Of a DNA stretch of 64,000 nucleotides, positions 59,501 through 64,000 are shown in pieces. The translations under genes and the position numbers were made by a program. Under the pieces are notes generated by a model. That model did no database searches and had not been told where the DNA came from. It worked only from the letters and a program-made list of their open reading frames with translations. Within the stretch, counting starts at the first letter, position 1; every line of letters starts with the position of its first letter. Location: NCBI GenBank assembly GCA_028023455.1, contig JAQFVV010012507.1, positions 2,834,901-2,898,900 on the forward strand. The letters run 5' to 3'. This stretch comes from Epiperipatus broadwayi. Taxonomy: Eukaryota > Onychophora > Udeonychophora > Euonychophora > Peripatidae.

Positions 59501-62500
59501 ATCTTCCATAATTATTTCTAATAACTTTGTATGTCATTTAAAATAATATTCTTCTACCAGCTGGTCTTTCAACCAGAAATTAAATATTTCATTAAATAAT
59601 TTGTAATTTATTTATCTAATATTAGCATGTATATAACTATATAACTTTCTTTAATTTCTTTTTATCATTGAGCCTCTATTAAATAAATGTAATATTTTCT
59701 TTCATTTTCATGTAGCAATAATATTTTATAATTTTTATTATTGTGTTTTATGTATTTAAATATGCCAATAATTCCTCAAATTCGCCAGTATGTTGTTTTT
59801 TTTTTATTTTTCCCCTCTCTACTTTATGGGGTGACTAGATTAACTTTATTTAAAACAAGTCTTGTTATTTTTTATCTTAGCAAACACTTGCAAATTTGGA
59901 GGAAACAAATTATCTTACAATGTCATTGTAGAAAAACAGTAGAAAATCTTATTTTTTAAGAAATGTTTTTTTTTAATTTAAATAATAAGCGCTAACCTTA
60001 AAAACTTTATGAAATCAAATCTGTTAATCATGAAATTAATAACCAGCACCCCATTCATATATGTTTAAACTATATTTAGTATAATATCAAAGCACTTATA
60101 ACCGAATTCTCATATTTATTTAATGTGGTGGGAAGTTTATAAATAAATTAAAGTAAGGGGGAAGGGGTCTTTATTTCCAATGATTATGTATTTTAGTAAT
60201 AAGTTTAAATAATTCATTACTGCTTAGTATTTAAATCATACTATTATGTTGGACATTCCCAATATATATATATATAGGTTATCAATCATTCATGCTTAGT
60301 TTTTAAAATATTATATGTCATTCGTTCCAAGCATTGTATGCAAACAGGCATCCATGTTTAAATACACATATGTGTGTCTTCATGCTTTGTTACCCAGGAT
60401 TTTTGGTAATCTGGATTCCGTATATTCATTCCAAGTCCAAGAGCACAACTGGAAAATTCCCCCATGGGATTTCATCATCGTATGAGCTATTGACATAGGG
60501 TCACTCCGGAAAGATCTGGCCTATTAATAGCTGACACCTTCTTTCTGTGAATCAAATCTGCCAAAGTAGCAGAAAGAATTCAGTCACCATTCTTCGTCCT
60601 TAAATTTGGAAGTACATTTTTCAGATCCAAGATTGGATCACCTAATTCCACCATCCTGCATCCACTGCTCTCTTAAAGTTTTCACCATAAATCAAACCTA
60701 TGAATGTCCATAAACCATAGTGTTATGATTCCACTAAACAGATTTTCTTATTATATTTACTAATATTTTCATATGTACGTCTTTTTGCGACACCAATATA
60801 TATTTTAACAAACTATCCCACACACATTTCTGACTCAGTAAAGATAGATCATGTTGCTTATGAATATAAAAAAATATATTTTAGTAAAATTAATATTTAA
60901 ATCATAAAATGATCTTTGTAAGCTAAATCGGTTAAGTGCTATTCTTTTCTGTGCGGTGGATTGGTATCTATCAAAGACTTACTCATAGCCCTAAATCAAC
61001 TGTTCATCAGTATATTTATTAATTATTGGCATATGAGCTAGCCACAATAAAATAGAATAATAATTAAAGATGTCATTTTCTAAGTTATAAACAAATTTCA
61101 TGTTATTTACCTGTTATTGTGTAACTGTCAATCAAATTATATGTATGTCAAGAGGCCAATGACAATTAATGAAATAATAAAACAAGTATTTATGCATACT
61201 TCTTTAAATTAATAAATCATATATATATTATAAACTTGCAGAATCATTGTTTTTTTATAATATTAATATTTTAGTTATTAAATTATGCTTGCTCTAATTA
61301 GATGATCTCCAACTAATCCTCTATATGTATAATTAATGTGAAAGGTCATGACCTTTAAATGGATCAAACATATTTTATACTAAAATATTCCATTATATAA
61401 ATTCAAATTATAGTTTTTTGTGTCTCTGCTTTGTGATGCTGGTGGAGAGAGATAAATTAGATCGATGTCATCGGGATTGTTGCTCATAAATTGGTAGATC
61501 TGGAAAATAGGCAAATAGGGCAGAGTTCATGAGTGTTCCTGACTTATGTATCTTGCACATGATTGGACTTGATGTACTTTTGCCTAGATGCTACATCTTG
61601 TTAAATGAACAGATAAAACTGACCACTACAGTATATATATATATTGTGTGTGTGTTTTATTATGGAACATATATGTAAATCACAATATAGTAACTTATAT
61701 TTTGTATACTAATCAAAATCATAAGGCTTATATGTGTATAGACAAATTCTGCAGACCTTAGGTTCATTTTTTATTGTTATTAATCAACTTATATTTAATT
61801 GTTAAAGTTATTCCAGTGAACTTAATTCTAGGTAGTTTAGAATATTATGTGTTGCTTCATCTTTTGTTCACAATAACAGTAATAGAGCTTGTGTTCTCTG
61901 AGCTAGATTTGTGCATAAGTCTATTATATGAAAGGGATGTATATCAGTATTTATGGGCATCCGATTGATGATGATGATCATCCATGAACTACCTTTTATT
62001 TTAGTTTAGTCTTTCTTAGACATTAAGTTTGTAGTTGATCTACATTAATGGTACTAAGTGGCCAGAGCATTGATGATGGTCAGCATGTTTTTAATATCCC
62101 AGCATTATTGTTTTTATTTTTATATATTCTGATGGATTAGCACTTATGTTTGTACATCCAAATTTATATTTAAATAATTGTCCCATGCTGGCACAAGCTA
62201 AATAGTTGATCTGGTTCTACAGTAGACCCAGTTCACATCCAGTCACAAGATTCACAAGATTGATTTTTGATTGATTTTATTGTTAATCACTCATAATGAT
62301 GAGTAAGACTTATAGTTATTTATAATGCTGGTGAAGTTATAGTTAATTGTGCTTATACTGCTGAACTCTTAAAGTGATCTCTCATGCTCATTATTTTATA
62401 TCAAATATTTATGTAAATTTTATATATTGACTTCCAGTGTAAGATAGATGATTTGCCTTTATCCTAGGTTCACACCCCAACTTTCATCCTGTTACAACAT

Positions 62501-62519
62501 ATAGAGGCTAAAAATTTTT
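56514..62519. other. A+T-rich spacer without recognised genes
   Basis: Short frames (for example 57186-57413) show no domain. 56740-57000 contains two similar stretches (taaaacttctataacattt- and ttttaataaccttgtagatact-like) indicating a local imperfect duplication. 58545-58631 holds a direct duplication around (TA)n. 59040-59460 and 60330-60720 are less A+T-rich but unassigned. Confidence 0.4.
58545..58631. repeat. Direct duplication around (TA)n
   Basis: aataataactgata, a TA run, then tcttaat occurs twice about 52 bp apart. Confidence 0.8.
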
Positions 62520-62860
62520 TTTATTATTATTATTGTTTAATTAAATTTCAACCCAAGTTGATTCATGTTGATAATTAATTTCTCTAATGCATTTACTAGT
62601 TAGCATCTTATTAATTACTACAAGTGTTCCATCCCCCCTTCTAAACAAGCAATCATTTCTATTTTGTCTACAGATATTATATCTGTTGTTAACCATGTTT
62701 CTGTTATTAAAATAAAATCATAATTTTCAGATAAAAATTGTAAATATTCAGTTTTGTTTTAGTCCTCTAACATTCATATAAAAACATTGTATTATTTTGC
62801 TATTTGCATTGTTTTGCCAATCCATTAAAGTAAACATGTGTTTTCCATTGCCTACCACTA
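62520..62860 (-). pseudogene. LINE ORF2 start: APE endonuclease remnant
   Basis: Minus-strand frames give MNVRGL-like text, then NYDFILITETWLTTDI (Glu motif at about 62692-62706), then GGTLVVINK, the usual order at the N-terminus of the endonuclease of Jockey/CR1/I-like LINEs. Homology is lost near 62520 in an att-rich run, so the element is cut off there, 3'-truncated or interrupted. Confidence 0.6.
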
Positions 62861-62879
62861 TCATTGTTCATACAATGTT

Positions 62880-63657
62880 TTTTAATAGTTGCATTAGATA
62901 AATTTTCAAAGAAATATCTTGCATCTGCTCTCAGTGATATGAGAATTCATTTTAATTTTATTATAACATTTCTATAATATTCAGGCACACTTACAAAATA
63001 AGTTGTAGACAATGTATTTTCCATATCAATTTTTATACATTTAACAGAAATTCTTAAATATTTCTGAATATAATTTTTAAAAATACTTTCATCTAAATAA
63101 ACATTAACTGTATATATTAGAAATTCATTTTTATTATATGATTTGACATTATTTTTCCAAAACCGATAATTATAATTATCAATATTGCCATTTATCATAA
63201 ATATCACTATATTTACCTCTTTTATCATTTATATTATATCTCTTCTGTCCAAACTGAATTTTTTGTGAGTAATTATATTTTAATCTTTATATCTCTGCTA
63301 TTTTTATAAATTTCTTTCTCATTTCATTGATAATTTTTATTATAATATATTTTGTTTTTGTATTGTCTTCTTTTAAATATCTGTTTATTATTTTTTTTGT
63401 CATCCATAGTCTGACTCCATCTGTATCATTTGTTACTCTGTTATCTTTCAAAAGTTTGCCATTTTTTATATTTTTTATTTTAGTTTCAGGCACTTGTATA
63501 TATTCATTGATTTTTTATTTAATGTTTGTTTTATTTTATTCCCATTAGTATTATCTTGATCTATTGATTTAAGTAGTCATATCCATTCTTCATTTGTTTT
63601 TTTTCCCATTGTTCTCAGATTTGTTATTTATTACGCTTGCCACTTCTTTTTGCTCCA
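62880..63657 (-). pseudogene. LINE ORF1 remnant (second LINE type)
   Basis: Begins at an ATG at 63657 (MEQKEVASVINN) and continues through shifted frames: 63287-63493 (including RVTNDTDGVRLW) and 62947-63228 (including NTLSTTYFVSVPEYYRN), then an ADARYFFENL segment. The order is a hydrophilic N-terminus, then a beta-rich C-terminal part, followed directly by an endonuclease frame. This resembles ORF1 of Jockey/CR1/I-like LINEs more than RTE, which lacks such an ORF1. Broken by at least three frameshifts. Confidence 0.5.
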
Positions 63658-64000
63658 TTATATAATAATTGCTTCTTTTTATATATATTTAATCTCTATC
63701 TAAAGTTAATTTTTTTTTTGCTATTTATTTTAACTTCTTCAATATATATCTTTTGTATATTATCATTATTATGAACATAATGACTATTTTTATTCTCTTT
63801 GGTAAGTTTTGTGATATATATATTTTTCTTATAAAATTTTGAATTACATTCACGTTATCTATCAAACTATCTTTCATATATATTATGCTTGTATTATAAC
63901 TATATTTTTAAGGTAACTGAGTTCTCTTAGTCTAAAAATTTTCCATTATTGTTGTTTCTTCTTTTCCTATTACTTTGTTGTCATTATTTACTATTCTGTT

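Overview
The window is strongly A+T-rich animal (invertebrate-type) nuclear DNA. No intact host gene, rRNA gene or convincing functional tRNA gene can be supported. The recognisable content is transposable elements of several classes, some nested. The species cannot be named from this sequence; the mix of RTE-type LINEs, a Penelope-like element, hAT and piggyBac-like elements and an LTR element suggests a repeat-rich invertebrate.

Layout. 12-3291 is a full-length RTE-type LINE on the minus strand (copy 1), bounded by an 11-bp target duplication and carrying a 763-codon endonuclease-reverse transcriptase frame. 4256-6750 is a decayed plus-strand copy of the same family. 7740-9235 holds Penelope-like remnants arranged as an inverted pair. 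9721-12242 is a block bounded by 31-bp terminal inverted repeats and filled with short repeats, a long fold-back and a GC-rich stem-loop motif. 13327-14775 is another RTE remnant. 16070-16539 is a hAT-type MITE with a perfect 8-bp target duplication. 17788-20941 is RTE copy 2. About 7.8 kb with nothing recognisable follows. 28738-29372 is an RTE fragment split by a fold-back MITE, next to two palindromes with (TA)n centres.

The most striking structure is 31942-47625. Two direct repeats of about 4.6 kb (31942-37284 and 43054-47625) flank an internal region of only about 2.5 kb once a nested RTE copy is subtracted. The downstream repeat is preceded by a polypurine tract, both repeats begin with TG, and both outer flanks are (TA)n. 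I read this as one LTR retrotransposon with giant LTRs and a small gag-like coding region but no visible pol. A piggyBac-type MITE (36067-36811, TTAA duplication) sits in the 5' LTR only, and RTE copy 3 (38006-41206) sits in the internal region, so both arrived later.

To the right are tRNA-derived SINE-like fragments (49608, 52530, 52795), a 1.2-kb hAT element with decayed transposase (50616-51817), a dispersed repeat pair (53883 and 56421), much unannotatable A+T-rich DNA, and at 62520-63657 the decayed 5' half of a second LINE type (ORF1 plus the start of an APE endonuclease). No element here looks capable of moving by itself: every coding copy carries frameshifts, stops or lost motifs.
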